Translations under genes and position numbers: made by a program | DNA from: Candidatus Aminicenantota bacterium | Lineage (GTDB): Bacteria; Acidobacteriota; Aminicenantia; UBA2199 | Direction: 5' to 3' | DNA length: 51,067 nucleotides | NCBI GenBank assembly: GCA_026393835.1 | Contig: JAPKZK010000071.1 | Coordinates: 1 to 51,067 of the forward strand | Notes under the pieces: generated by a model | Seen by the model: only the letters and a program-made list of their open reading frames with translations | Databases searched by the model: none | Told to the model about the DNA's origin: nothing | Shown: positions 8,777 through 18,104 of the stretch, piece by piece | Layout: each line of letters starts with the position of its first letter | How positions within the stretch are numbered: position 1 is the first letter of the stretch

Positions 8777-10026
8777 CCAGGCCTCCTACGGCCGGCATGG
8801 GTCGCGTGCATAAACTCCAACAACCCGGCCCTATAATTTTTAAACCAATATGTTTTTTCATATTCACAAAGCGCATTCTCAGAGAAAAACTTAAAATTCC
8901 CTTCAATTTTCTTTACGGCATCTTTTATCTCATGATATTCATCCACACAAAGCCCACACCCCGTATCTTCAATCGCATCTACCATGCTGGGATACTTCTT
9001 AGCGATCGTCGGCAACCCGAAACGCATATATGCGGCGATTTTCCCCGACGATCGCCCCGTATGGGTAAAGTTCTTCGAGATGTTGTTATACCACGCAATC
9101 CCCAGGTCCGCCGACATCATTACCCGGTCCAAACTGTCAAGCTGATCGTAAAAAGTCCGGGAAACAATAATATTCTTCGCCTTCTCCCCATGGATCACTT
9201 TGTCGAATTGCTTTAAATAACCTTTATTGTGGTTCCCCTGGAAAAACAAAACCCACCCCGGCATCCGCGAAAACACCTCGGCAATCTCAATACAGGAAAA
9301 CCAATCGTTCATACCCCCCAGGTGAATGGCAATATGCCGGTCTTCAGGAATCCCGTACATTTCCCGCAAATAATTGGACTTCCCTTTCACCGCTCCCCCC
9401 GTATACGTGACCGGCAAAATAAAAACCGGCAGGTCCTCAGGAAGACCATAATCCTTTATAAACAATTCCTCCTTTTCCTTCGACTGGATAAGCAACGCCC
9501 CGATATCGTCGCTCATGGTGCGCTCGCGGTCCATCAACCGGTTAAGCTCCCGCATCACCCGGGGGGGATAATAGGCGTCCATGTAATCATCCTTCAAATA
9601 CAACTCCAGGCTGTAATAAATGGGCCGCGAACCGGGAAACAATTCCTTACATAACAAAAAACCATGGGGGTCCATACATATATGCCGGTAATAATCGAAT
9701 ATTTCCACCTGCTTCCGCGTTTTCTTCACGGAAAGACCCCCATTCCCGGCGCGTTTCCCTGACCCCGCGTTCTTTCTCAGCAGCAGCATCTTGATGATCT
9801 CTTTCAACTTCTGCTTCCCGGATTTCCAAAAATATGAAAAAGAAAAATCCTCTCTTACCCGGTAAATATGAATGCTTTCCCTGGCTAAAACATGACTCTT
9901 ACTTAAAAACACATTCCGCAAAAACAGGTCTATCTCAAACCCATCCGCCAGACAATCCAATAAGTTGATAATGGAAGGACTGTAATCGATATTGTAACTA
10001 TCGATACAAACGGCAATTTTTTTCAT
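8773..10026 (-). CDS. Putative glycosyltransferase (GT-B-like)
   Basis: A 417-aa protein starting MKKIAVCIDSYNIDYSPSII. Recognition is weaker than for its neighbours. The C-terminal half has the glycosyltransferase-like runs IAIHLGGMNDWFSCIEIAEV and GKIAAYMRFGLPTIAK, the latter in the place where GT4 proteins carry the donor-binding acidic helix. A lysine/arginine-rich stretch at about residues 85-110 is unusual. It is preceded by one copy of the hairpin repeat (10047-10102) and overlaps the next gene by 4 bp. Confidence 0.75.
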   Translation of the reverse strand: MKKIAVCIDSYNIDYSPSIINLLDCLADGFEIDLFLRNVFLSKSHVLARESIHIYRVREDFSFSYFWKSGKQKLKEIIKMLLLRKNAGSGKRAGNGGLSVKKTRKQVEIFDYYRHICMDPHGFLLCKELFPGSRPIYYSLELYLKDDYMDAYYPPRVMRELNRLMDRERTMSDDIGALLIQSKEKEELFIKDYGLPEDLPVFILPVTYTGGAVKGKSNYLREMYGIPEDRHIAIHLGGMNDWFSCIEIAEVFSRMPGWVLFFQGNHNKGYLKQFDKVIHGEKAKNIIVSRTFYDQLDSLDRVMMSADLGIAWYNNISKNFTHTGRSSGKIAAYMRFGLPTIAKKYPSMVDAIEDTGCGLCVDEYHEIKDAVKKIEGNFKFFSENALCEYEKTYWFKNYRAGLLEFMHATHAGRRRPG

Positions 10027-10046
10027 GGTTTTTCTCTTTGGCTCGC

Positions 10047-10102
10047 GCCGCGCCAGGAACCTTTTTGAAAAAAGGTTCCTGGACCTCCAAAAACTTTTGT
10101 TA
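10047..10102 (+). repeat. Intercistronic hairpin element, copy B
   Basis: A 30-bp near-perfect inverted repeat (CCAGGAACC ... GGTTCCTGG, 10053-10082) with an A/T-rich centre, followed by a conserved tail reading CCTCCAAAAACTTTTGTTAG. The tail runs into the stop codon of the gene at 10100. It lies between two operon genes. Other copies: 15252-15312 (opposite orientation), 16166-16224 and 36808-36869. Confidence 0.85.
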
Positions 10103-11143
10103 GTTTGTCAGAGTTTTTAGTCTGCGTCCCACCGCCAGGAACAACCGGGGATTGATGTGAAATTTCGCTAGAAGCCGGAGAATCCCTAATTCTATTTTCC
10201 CCATACCCGGTAAATACTTTTTTTGCCCCATACGCTGTAATAAATAACCGGCATTACCCCAGAACCTGTTTTGCAGAAAATAATACACTTTCTCCCGGTA
10301 TGTGTCCAATATCTCGCCGTCGCTCAAACCCAACCGCCCCAGGTAAGCGTCGGCCTTCTCCCACAAACCGGCGCTTAACGCATTAATCCATAAATTACAT
10401 TGGTGATTACGCCACCCCTCTTCCCCACAATTTGCCAATATCTCCCCGCGAAACTTATCCATCACGTACCGGTACCCCGCATCCGCCCGTTCACCGTCTT
10501 TCGATATCGCTAAACCGGGGTGAATATTGTAAATAAACAACGGCTCCCGGATATGAATAAACCTGCAACACTTCGCCAAACGAAGCGCCGTATCCCACTC
10601 CTGGTACGAAGGAACTTGCTCATCCAGATACCCAATCGCCTCCAACGCCTTTTTCGATGTCAAAATAGCAGGAAACAACACCGTGGAACGAAGCAACAAT
10701 TGTTTGAAAGCCCCCTCGCCCTGCGTTTCGGGAAACTCCCAAAGGACTTTTTTCCTCTTGCCGTGATAATGCACCACACAATCCGAATGCACAAGCGCCA
10801 TGGGATCAAAACCCACTTTTCCCAGTTCCGCCATTTGCCGCTCCAGTTTCCCCGGGACCCATAAGTCATCCGAATCCTGGAAAGCGATCCACTCGCCCCG
10901 CGCCTCCTTAATGCCCCTGTTCCTGGCAACCTGCGCGCCGCCATTTATCCTACTTTGAAAACACCTGATTCTCCGGTCCTTTTCCGCCAGGGCTTGCAGT
11001 ATGCGATAGCTATTATCGGTGGAAGCATCATCCACCACGATAATTTCAAAATGCGGATAGGTCTGGAGTAAAAGATTCTCAATGGTTTGCTCAATCAGGG
11101 ATTCGCGGTTAAATATAGGGATAACGATCGATACCAGGTGCAT
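10100..11143 (-). CDS. Glycosyltransferase family 2 protein
   Basis: A GT-A fold inverting glycosyltransferase of 347 aa. The N-terminus, VSIVIPIFNRESLIEQTIEN, is the GT2 signature; the nucleotide-binding motif IIVVDDASTDNSY and the metal-binding DXD-type QDSDD motif follow. The C-terminal third is helical and lacks clear membrane spans. The ORF could start upstream at 11209, but ATG 11143 is preferred because AAGGA sits about 9 nt before it (inside the upstream gene's end) and the GT2 core begins directly after. It belongs to the polysaccharide operon. Confidence 0.92.
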   Translation of the reverse strand: MHLVSIVIPIFNRESLIEQTIENLLLQTYPHFEIIVVDDASTDNSYRILQALAEKDRRIRCFQSRINGGAQVARNRGIKEARGEWIAFQDSDDLWVPGKLERQMAELGKVGFDPMALVHSDCVVHYHGKRKKVLWEFPETQGEGAFKQLLLRSTVLFPAILTSKKALEAIGYLDEQVPSYQEWDTALRLAKCCRFIHIREPLFIYNIHPGLAISKDGERADAGYRYVMDKFRGEILANCGEEGWRNHQCNLWINALSAGLWEKADAYLGRLGLSDGEILDTYREKVYYFLQNRFWGNAGYLLQRMGQKKYLPGMGKIELGILRLLAKFHINPRLFLAVGRRLKTLTN

Positions 11144-11150
11144 AAAAATA

Positions 11151-11873
11151 CTATCCTTGTTTTTTGAAAATGACATAATTGGAAAAACTGTGTCCGTATT
11201 TATTCTCAAATTGGTGAATTAACTCAAACCCATGACTGCTAAAAAATTCTAAAATCTTTTTCCTCTCCAGGATAACCGGGTAACGTTCAGGAAATTGCAG
11301 CCAATGTTCAATCATTTTTAAATCGAAATGCACGTCTGAGAAAAAATCGAATACGATATACCCCCCGGGCGAACATACCCGGATCATTTCAGAAAAATAT
11401 TCATAAGAGTTGAGTAAACTCAAATAAACAAAAACACCGTGCGCCTGGACCAATTGACACGAACCGTCCGGGGTATGTTTTAAAGTGCTCCCGTCGGCGT
11501 CCCGGCGTATAACTACCGGCGCGTAGGCGCCGGCCAACCATTCCGCCCAATCCGCCGCGATTTCATAAATATCGTATTGCCGCGGGGCGGCATACTTAAC
11601 AACTAACTCAAGATAACGGCCGGCCCCCGGACCGATCTCACATACACTGACGCAGCCGTTAAAACATGAACTCTTTTTCATCTCCCCAATGACAAACTCC
11701 GTACTCCCTTCCTGGTTCCACAACCGTTCCAGGTATTCCCGGACCCCCAGGTTATTCTCCCGCGCGGACCGTATCGTCGCTTTCGCGTCTATATAATAAC
11801 GATTTTCATTTTCAATGCGAACCAATTTAAAACCGAACTTTCCCAGGAATCCCTGTATAAGTCTTTTTAACAT
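11151..11873 (-). CDS. Class I SAM-dependent methyltransferase-like protein
   Basis: A 240-aa protein. After about 60 residues of basic/helical N-terminus comes motif I, VSVCEIGPGAGRYLELVVKY, then YDIYEIAADWAEWL as the acidic strand, and a later CSPGGYIVFDFF strand. The fold is a methyltransferase core, with a C-terminal YGHSFSNYVIFKKQG strand. Substrate unknown; the context suggests sugar O-methylation. The start has a GGATAA sequence just upstream. A triple 9-bp CTTATGAAC repeat sits in the short gap before it (about 11884-11910). Confidence 0.78.
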   Translation of the reverse strand: MLKRLIQGFLGKFGFKLVRIENENRYYIDAKATIRSARENNLGVREYLERLWNQEGSTEFVIGEMKKSSCFNGCVSVCEIGPGAGRYLELVVKYAAPRQYDIYEIAADWAEWLAGAYAPVVIRRDADGSTLKHTPDGSCQLVQAHGVFVYLSLLNSYEYFSEMIRVCSPGGYIVFDFFSDVHFDLKMIEHWLQFPERYPVILERKKILEFFSSHGFELIHQFENKYGHSFSNYVIFKKQG

Positions 11874-11901
11874 TTATCCTACCTTATGAACCTTATGAAC
11901 C

Positions 11902-13995
11902 TTATGAACGACTCTTTTTCAATTGCGACGCCCAAAAAGAATATTCATTGACCTTTTGGGCAATATCGATGTTTACTTCCGCTTTCACCCGCAATATCTC
12001 TTTATGCTTCCGTATATGATCTATCAATTCATCGTGATGCGCAATTATATACTCCGCCTGCTCCAGCACCCGGCTCTTGTAAGTTTCACCTTCATCGATA
12101 ACAGGAAGCGGGTATTCGATTAACTTCAGCAAACCTTCATTCTTAAACGTATTCCCCCGGATGGCGGCGAAAGGAGTCCCGGCCATGATGGAGAAATAAA
12201 TGGGATGGTAACGGGAACTGATAACGAAATGCATTTTTTGTAATAAAAAGAAGGCCCGGCGGTAACCGGCGATATTCTCCAACACCCGGAGGGGTGAGAG
12301 TTCCGCGATGGCCCGGGCAAAAGCCATGTCGTCATCGCGGGACGAAGGAATATATACCACGGGCCGCTGACAGCGCTGCGCCAGTTCTTTAACCACCTCG
12401 GCCCACATGCGCACGTCTTCTTTTAAATCGCCGCGAATAAAAAGGGCAATACCGCCCTCGCATTTCTTCGCCGCTTCAGCCAGCGATTTGTTGTTATATA
12501 AGTCATCCACATGATAATCTGCCCACGTCGCGGCATCCGCTCCCTCGAAAATAATTTCCGGCCGCACCCCCATCTCCGTCAGTTTTCCCCTGGTAACGGG
12601 TTCCCTGGCAGCGATCCCATCTATTTCATTATAGACATGGGCGATGATTTCTTTTATCCAGGGAATTGCAATGCTGACCGACTGGTTAACCACGTATACC
12701 TTTGCCCCCAACCGTTTGGCGGCCAGGCATTCGGCCAGGAAGCGAAGCATCAGGTCCCGCGACCAGGCGTAAGCGTCGGAAAAAAGCCCGTCGCCGTCAA
12801 AAAATATAGTGTCCGCCCAGGCCAGGAAAGATAAACGGCTTAAATAGGCGGGCTGAACATAGCGGAATTGATACCGAAATAAAAGCATGGCCGGCCCGGG
12901 GAACCGTTTGACCAGGAACGCGGGTATCTGACGCCGCAGCATGCGCGGGAAACGTGAAAAACTTACTTCCAGCCAACCGTCTTTACCTTTCATGCCGCCC
13001 TCGGGTATATCCGGCAGCGGGGGACATATGCCGATGGTTAACGGATCGTTTAACCGGCTGTTGTACTCGGGGAACGATGGCTTATACGAAGATTTTTTCA
13101 GGATACCGATGGCCAATTTCAGCCACTTTTTCAAACGGAAAACCAGGGATCCCGTACTTGTAATTTCACGCTCATCACGCAGAAGTTTCCCTGTTTGCAC
13201 CAGGTATTTTACTTCCTCCAGGAAACGTTTCAACTGTCCGCCGGGCATATTATCCATCGTTTTGCAGGAGGGGAAGAATTTCCATGGATTTGCCCAGGGG
13301 TATTCCAGGGCGGCGTATTGGGCGCCGGGGTATTTATGTCGGATGAGATGTTTCATACCGTTGGTCATGGCCTGGCTGCCGAGGTTGTCGAAATCTTCCG
13401 GGTGTGCGCCCACCAGCAGGATGCGGGGCGGCAGTTCCATGAGATAATTCTCCACCGGACCCCTATCGATGATTTTGTTGTGGTGTTTGTAACGGTGGAT
13501 ATCGATTTGTTGGTCCGGGTAGCCCAGGAACAAGGCGCTGGTAATGCGGCAGGTGGGGGGCAGGCGAAACCGCCTATAGAGACTTTCATAATCATTGAAA
13601 TCGATGTACGGCGAAAAGCTGGCCCAGCAGGATGCCAGTCCGTGGGCTTCGATGACCAACGCCATATTTTGGATGGCGGCCCCGACGTCCAGGATGGGAT
13701 TCTGTTTGGTATGAAGATGCTGATGCCATTTCCGGTAATATTCGCCGCCAAGGTCTAAAACTACCAGTATGGCTGCCTGGGGGTTGATGATGTTTAATTT
13801 CACTTTATTTAAGATGCGCAGGTCGGGTTTATCTTTGATGACAACATAGCGGACCGGGGTTTGGTTGCAGGCCGAAGGCGCCCAGGCGCCGGCTTCCAGG
13901 GCGTCGTGGATGACCTGGTCAGGTACGGGCAACGAGGTGAATTTACGAATACTGCGCCGGGTTTTGATGAGTTCCAGCAGTTCATGCGTCTCCAT
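11902..13995 (-). CDS. Nitroreductase-polysaccharide pyruvyl transferase fusion protein
   Basis: A 697-aa two-domain protein. Residues 1-170 are a nitroreductase-family flavoprotein: TRRSIRKFTSLPVPDQVI, then GAWAPSACNQTP, and a late LASCWASFSPYI region, with the FMN-contacting Arg run at the start. Residues 190-640 are a polysaccharide pyruvyl transferase-like domain: ILLVGAHPEDFDNLGSQAMT, FFDGDGLFSDAY, VYVVNQSVS, ISSRYHPIYFSIMAGTP. Pyruvyl transferases add a pyruvate ketal to exported glycans; nitroreductase-fold enzymes do FMN redox chemistry. A strong AAAGGAGG lies upstream of the ATG. It overlaps the ABC ATPase gene by 14 bp. One unbroken frame joins the domains, so this is not a frameshift artefact. 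Confidence 0.88.
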   Translation of the reverse strand: METHELLELIKTRRSIRKFTSLPVPDQVIHDALEAGAWAPSACNQTPVRYVVIKDKPDLRILNKVKLNIINPQAAILVVLDLGGEYYRKWHQHLHTKQNPILDVGAAIQNMALVIEAHGLASCWASFSPYIDFNDYESLYRRFRLPPTCRITSALFLGYPDQQIDIHRYKHHNKIIDRGPVENYLMELPPRILLVGAHPEDFDNLGSQAMTNGMKHLIRHKYPGAQYAALEYPWANPWKFFPSCKTMDNMPGGQLKRFLEEVKYLVQTGKLLRDEREITSTGSLVFRLKKWLKLAIGILKKSSYKPSFPEYNSRLNDPLTIGICPPLPDIPEGGMKGKDGWLEVSFSRFPRMLRRQIPAFLVKRFPGPAMLLFRYQFRYVQPAYLSRLSFLAWADTIFFDGDGLFSDAYAWSRDLMLRFLAECLAAKRLGAKVYVVNQSVSIAIPWIKEIIAHVYNEIDGIAAREPVTRGKLTEMGVRPEIIFEGADAATWADYHVDDLYNNKSLAEAAKKCEGGIALFIRGDLKEDVRMWAEVVKELAQRCQRPVVYIPSSRDDDMAFARAIAELSPLRVLENIAGYRRAFFLLQKMHFVISSRYHPIYFSIMAGTPFAAIRGNTFKNEGLLKLIEYPLPVIDEGETYKSRVLEQAEYIIAHHDELIDHIRKHKEILRVKAEVNIDIAQKVNEYSFWASQLKKSRS

Positions 13996-15250
13996 GATGT
14001 TCCTCCTTTATTTCCCACCAATGGTCCAGTAAAACTTTTGCCGTGGATGATGTGGGGATATTGCCCGTCCCGAAAAAATCTCCTTTTTCCACATATAAAT
14101 AAGCGGCCCCGACTAAATGTTCCAGGTAATGCCCGTCTTTGTGCATGGAAAAGTTAAAGCGGTATCGTCCTTCGGGCAGGGGCAGCCGGGGAATTTTGCA
14201 AATAATGTTCCCCTCTTTCGGCAGGGGGGTTTTCTCTTTTCTCGAGTATAAGCTTCCGAAGTGGAATAAGGCATTGCCTATTTCATCGTAGACGCCGATG
14301 CCCCAATCGAACATCCGGTTTTGTTCTTCTACTTTATATTTGAGATGGATTTCCAGGGGTCCGCCGGATAATACCGTGTCGGTTCCGCCTATTTCGTTCA
14401 TAAAATAGATATCCAGGAACCCGTTCCGGATTTCTTCGGGAAGTTTGGATTTGAACCCGGCGCCCGGTTCGGCTTGTAGAAACCGTGACAAGTAGGTGTC
14501 GACGGCCGTATCCGAATTATCATCCAGGATGATTCGTCCGTTGTCGATGACGATGGAGCGTTCGCAGAGTCTTTTAATGGCGCCCATGTTATGGCTGACG
14601 AACAGGACGGTTCTTCCTTTGTTGGCGATATCGCCCATTTTGCCCAGGCATTTTTTCTGGAACTCCGCGTCCCCCACGGCCAGGACTTCGTCTACCAGCA
14701 GGATTTCCGGTTCCAGGTGGGCGGCCACGGAGAAAGCGAGGCGGACATACATCCCGGAGGAGAAACGTTTCACCGGGGTATCCAGGAATTTTTCCACTTC
14801 GGCAAAAGCGGTAATCTCGTCGAATTTCTTTTTAATTTCCGCGCGTTTCATGCCCATGACCGAGCCGTTTAAAAAGATATTTTCGCGGCCCGTCAGTTCG
14901 GGGTGAAAGCCGGTTCCGACTTCCAGGAGGCTGGCGACCCTGCCGTTGAGGGATATTTTCCCTTCCGAGGGGATGGTGATACGGCTGAGGAGTTTCAGGA
15001 GGGTGGATTTCCCGGCGCCGTTTCTACCGATGATGCCCAGTTTTTCCCCTGGTTCTACTTCGAAGGAGACGTCTTTCAACGCCCAGAACTCTTCTTTGGA
15101 TTGGAACGATGGGGGTTTGCCCGATAGTTTCCCTTTTAAGTTATTTAGGCCGGAGTAGATGGATTCGCGAAGGGTTTGGTAGCCGGCCGCTTGTTGGTGG
15201 CGGAGCACGTATTTTTTGCCGAGGTTTTCGGTTTTAATAATTGCTGTCAT
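13982..15250 (-). CDS. Polysaccharide ABC transporter ATP-binding protein (Wzt type)
   Basis: A 422-aa protein. The nucleotide-binding domain (about residues 1-240) has Walker A GRNGAGKS (75-82), signature FSSGMYVRL (163-171) and Walker B ILLVDEVLAVGD (183-194). These are characteristic of O-antigen/teichoic-acid exporters. The remainder (about 260-420) is a Wzt C-terminal-like beta domain that in known exporters recognises the capped glycan end. With the permease at 15317 it would export the polysaccharide across the inner membrane. An upstream extension to 15313 is only translated repeat DNA (copy C of the hairpin element), so ATG 15250 is chosen. Confidence 0.94.
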   Translation of the reverse strand: MTAIIKTENLGKKYVLRHQQAAGYQTLRESIYSGLNNLKGKLSGKPPSFQSKEEFWALKDVSFEVEPGEKLGIIGRNGAGKSTLLKLLSRITIPSEGKISLNGRVASLLEVGTGFHPELTGRENIFLNGSVMGMKRAEIKKKFDEITAFAEVEKFLDTPVKRFSSGMYVRLAFSVAAHLEPEILLVDEVLAVGDAEFQKKCLGKMGDIANKGRTVLFVSHNMGAIKRLCERSIVIDNGRIILDDNSDTAVDTYLSRFLQAEPGAGFKSKLPEEIRNGFLDIYFMNEIGGTDTVLSGGPLEIHLKYKVEEQNRMFDWGIGVYDEIGNALFHFGSLYSRKEKTPLPKEGNIICKIPRLPLPEGRYRFNFSMHKDGHYLEHLVGAAYLYVEKGDFFGTGNIPTSSTAKVLLDHWWEIKEEHHGDA

Positions 15251-15251
15251 A

Positions 15252-15312
15252 AACAAAAGTTTTTGGAGGTCCAGGAACCTTTTTTCAAAAAGGTTCCTGG
15301 CCGCCGGAGGCA
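15252..15312 (-). repeat. Intercistronic hairpin element, copy C (inverted orientation)
   Basis: A 30-bp inverted repeat at 15271-15300 with the conserved tail AACAAAAGTTTTTGGAGG on its low-coordinate side. Orientation is opposite to copies B, D and E. It fills the gap between the permease stop and the ATPase start, and generates a spurious 21-residue N-terminal extension of the ATPase ORF. Confidence 0.85.
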
Positions 15313-15316
15313 ATCG

Positions 15317-16159
15317 TCATATAACATCCGCAAAGATCATCTCCGTTTTCCTGAAATAGAGGAACCCCGAAACCAGTATCAATAGCGCCAGGACTATCGA
15401 AACCAGCAGGCCGGGTACATAAAGGGCGGTTTGCCCTTTGAGCAAGCACCAGCGGAACCCGTCGATAATGCCCACCATGGGGTTCAACGAATACAAAAAG
15501 CGCCATTGGGCGGGAACCACCGTGCTGCTGAACCCCACCGGCGACACATACAATCCGAACTGAACAACGAAAGGGATAACATACCTGAAGTCCCGGTACT
15601 TCACATTCAACGCGGAAAACCACAAACCCAGGCCCAGGGACAGGAGGAAAACAAAGAGCAGCGGCAGCGGCAGTGCGATGATTCGCCAGTCCGGGATAGT
15701 TCTATAGAAGAACATGAGTATCACTAAAAGAACGAAAGAAATCAAAAAATCCACCACGTTCACAATAATGGAAGATACCGGTATAATAAGCCTGGGAAAA
15801 TAAATTTTCGCTATTAAATTAACATTGCCGATGAGACTATTGCTGCTTTCGCTGAAGGACGCGGCAAACAATTGCCACGGCAGCATGGCGGTAAATACCA
15901 TGATAGGATAGGGAATGCCTTCGGAGGGAAGTTTCGCAATTTTACCGAATATGACGGTAAAGACGATCATGGTCAACAGGGGCCGGATGACGCCCCACAG
16001 CATCCCGATGGCGGTCTGCTTGTAGCGCACCAGGATATCCCGCCAGGATAAAAATACGAAAAGCTCCCGGTAATTCCAGAGGTCTTTTAACAGCCTTCGA
16101 TTCGGTTTTCCTGCTTCAATGATCGTCACATATGAGGTATCTATTTCTCTTTCTATCAA
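15317..16159 (-). CDS. Polysaccharide ABC transporter permease (Wzm type)
   Basis: A 280-aa ABC-2 type permease with about six membrane segments. The N-terminal motif NYRELFVFLSWRDILVRYKQ and the TAIGMLWGVIRPLLTMIVFT stretch are typical of Wzm/KpsM/TagG proteins. A GLWFSALNVKYRDFRYVIPF segment follows. It pairs with the ATPase gene downstream. The start is a TTG at 16159 with GGAG about 6 nt upstream; no better ATG exists before the core domain. Hairpin elements lie on both sides of this gene. Confidence 0.93.
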   Translation of the reverse strand: MIEREIDTSYVTIIEAGKPNRRLLKDLWNYRELFVFLSWRDILVRYKQTAIGMLWGVIRPLLTMIVFTVIFGKIAKLPSEGIPYPIMVFTAMLPWQLFAASFSESSNSLIGNVNLIAKIYFPRLIIPVSSIIVNVVDFLISFVLLVILMFFYRTIPDWRIIALPLPLLFVFLLSLGLGLWFSALNVKYRDFRYVIPFVVQFGLYVSPVGFSSTVVPAQWRFLYSLNPMVGIIDGFRWCLLKGQTALYVPGLLVSIVLALLILVSGFLYFRKTEMIFADVI

Positions 16160-16165
16160 ATTTGT

Positions 16166-16224
16166 CTCCGACGGCCAAAAACCTTTTCGAGAAAAGGTTT
16201 CTGGACTTCCAAAAGCTTTTGTTA
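16166..16224 (+). repeat. Intercistronic hairpin element, copy D
   Basis: An inverted repeat at 16175-16204 (CCAAAAACCTTTTCGAGAAA arm and centre, slightly diverged) followed by a tail reading ACTTCCAAAAGCTTTTGTTA. The tail abuts the stop codon of the upstream methyltransferase, as in copy B. Confidence 0.8.
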
Positions 16225-16225
16225 T

Positions 16226-16993
16226 TTACCTTGCCGTTACCAGCATATTCCAATCATTGGAAGTTAATTCCCGCTCCATATCCTCAAAGGGATAAAGCCC
16301 GATGTCCGTAAACCCCGCCGTCTCAAGAAAATACTTTGTTTCCATGGGGAATAAATAGCGCATCCGGTGCGTTTCCAAAATATTACTAAGGATCTGGTCT
16401 CCCTTTATTTCCAATACCTGGTAATGAATACTCGCCACATGCCGCGGCGTATCCAATTCCGGCGTCACCAACCGCAGTGCATGGCGAGTAATGCCGACAT
16501 TATAAGAATGAATCCGCGATTCCGGCCGCTGACTCAATACCGCCGGTCCATACCAACAATCGAACAAAAATACGCCCCCAGGTTTCAAAAATTCCCGGAT
16601 ATTATGAAACGTTCTTGCCAATTGATCGTTCTCCGTCAAATAACCCATTACCGCAAACATAGAAATAACCGCATCAAAAGTTTCCCCCTTCAGCAGCTCC
16701 GGCGTCAACGCGCTGATGTCCTGTTGAATAAAAGATATATCCACCTTATGCGCCCGCGCTTTCTCTTTTGCCGTTTCCAGCATGTGCAGGGAGCGGTCCA
16801 CGCCTGTTACCGCGTATCCCCTTTTGGTTAAAATCACCGCATGAGTACCCGTGCCGCAGCCCAGGTCCAGGATAGTCCGGGGTTTGGTTTGACAGCGTTT
16901 AAACACCCCCTCGATTAAATCACATTCCTGGGAGTAATTTTTTTCCCGGTAAAAACAGTCATACAGGTCCGAATAGTCTTTCTCAAATGCCAT
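16226..16993 (-). CDS. Class I SAM-dependent methyltransferase
   Basis: A 255-aa methyltransferase of the Methyltransf_25/11 type. Motif I is ILDLGCGTGTHAVILTKRGY (about residues 40-59), the acidic strand is VTGVDRS, the motif II region is FDAVISMFAVMGYL, and LKPGGVFLFDCW follows. The YDCFY and WYGPAV segments resemble sugar or small-molecule methyltransferases in secondary-metabolite and glycan clusters. It overlaps the aminotransferase gene by 11 bp. Confidence 0.86.
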   Translation of the reverse strand: MAFEKDYSDLYDCFYREKNYSQECDLIEGVFKRCQTKPRTILDLGCGTGTHAVILTKRGYAVTGVDRSLHMLETAKEKARAHKVDISFIQQDISALTPELLKGETFDAVISMFAVMGYLTENDQLARTFHNIREFLKPGGVFLFDCWYGPAVLSQRPESRIHSYNVGITRHALRLVTPELDTPRHVASIHYQVLEIKGDQILSNILETHRMRYLFPMETKYFLETAGFTDIGLYPFEDMERELTSNDWNMLVTAR

Positions 16994-18104
16994 CCAGTAT
17001 CTCCTTTAAAGCATCAGCCGCTTCTTTTATATTTTCTTCCGTCAACGTTAATCCCGAAGGCAGGTAAAACCCATAATCGAAAAGGTCTTCGGAAACCTCC
17101 AACCGTTCTTTCTTATACCAGGGCATGGTTTGAAACACGGGTTGAAGGTGCATGGGGAAAAAGAAAGAGCGGGTTTGAATGTCTTTTTCTTCCAACCGTT
17201 TTTGAATTTCCAGCGCTTTAACGCCCCGTTTCTTATTTAACACCACCCCGTACATCCAGAAAATATTTTTGGCCCACGGTTTTTCCATTGGTAAGGCCAG
17301 GAATTCTTTTTCTTCCAGTTCTTTCAGCAGACGGCGGTAAGTGTGGGCGATTGCTATTTTTTTCTTGACGTGCTCGTCGATTCTTTCCAGTTGGGCCAGG
17401 CCGATGGCGGCCTGGATATTGGTCATGCGGAAATTATAGCCCAATTCTTCATGGAGGAACCGCTGTTGGGGAAGGAAACAAAGATTGCGGATGCCTTTCA
17501 TTTTTTCGGAAAGAACAGGGGAATCCGTTACACACATGCCCCCTTCGCCGGTGGTAATGGTTTTATTGGCGTAGAAACTGGCGCAGCTAATATCACCGAA
17601 GCCGCCGCAACGTTTACCTTTGTATTCCGCGCCGATGGCTTCGGCGAAATCTTCCACGATGCGGAGATTGTATTTCTCGGCGATTTGCAGGACGCTATCC
17701 ATATCCACCGGGTGGCCGTAAATATGAACCACCATCAGGGCTTTGGCGCGTCCCGTTATTTTCTCTTCAATGCGGCGCGGGTCCATGTTCCCGGTTTCCG
17801 GTTCGGAGTCTATGAAAACAGGAACCAGACCGTTATATACGCAGGCCAGGGCGCAGGAAATAATGGTAAAAGAAGGAATAATCACTTCGCTGCCGGCCGG
17901 CAACTCCAGCGCACGTAATGCGGCGATCAGGGCATTGGAGCCGTTATTCACCGCAATACCGAATTTTCTCCCGCAGTAGTGGGCGAAATTGTTCTCGAAT
18001 TCCGTAATAAACCGTCCCCCCGATGAAATCCAGCCCGTATCCAGGCATTCCCCGACGTAAATATGTTCTTTTTCCCCGATAAGAGGTTCATTTACCGGGA
18101 TCAT
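16983..18104 (-). CDS. DegT/DnrJ/EryC1/StrS family PLP-dependent aminotransferase
   Basis: A 373-aa sugar aminotransferase. The N-terminus IPVNEPLIGEKE and the TGWISSGG motif are classic. EDFAEAIGAEYKGKRCGG precedes the PLP-binding lysine in SFYANKTITTGEGGM (K181). These enzymes transfer an amino group to nucleotide-activated keto-sugars, so the exported glycan should contain an amino sugar. ATG 18104 is preferred over the TTG at 18119 because AAGGA lies about 7 nt before it. The gene overlaps the upstream cupin gene by 17 bp. Confidence 0.93.
   Translation of the reverse strand: MIPVNEPLIGEKEHIYVGECLDTGWISSGGRFITEFENNFAHYCGRKFGIAVNNGSNALIAALRALELPAGSEVIIPSFTIISCALACVYNGLVPVFIDSEPETGNMDPRRIEEKITGRAKALMVVHIYGHPVDMDSVLQIAEKYNLRIVEDFAEAIGAEYKGKRCGGFGDISCASFYANKTITTGEGGMCVTDSPVLSEKMKGIRNLCFLPQQRFLHEELGYNFRMTNIQAAIGLAQLERIDEHVKKKIAIAHTYRRLLKELEEKEFLALPMEKPWAKNIFWMYGVVLNKKRGVKALEIQKRLEEKDIQTRSFFFPMHLQPVFQTMPWYKKERLEVSEDLFDYGFYLPSGLTLTEENIKEAADALKEILDGI

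Noticed and set aside
15271..15300. Intrinsic transcription terminators (hairpin repeats B-E)
   Set aside because: The T-run lies inside the stem and no T-tract follows. Three copies are inside one operon whose genes need to be read through.
15251..15313. N-terminal extension of the Wzt-type ATPase (PPAARNLFEKRF)
   Set aside because: The same peptide is read from repeat copy E at 36806. It is translated repeat DNA.
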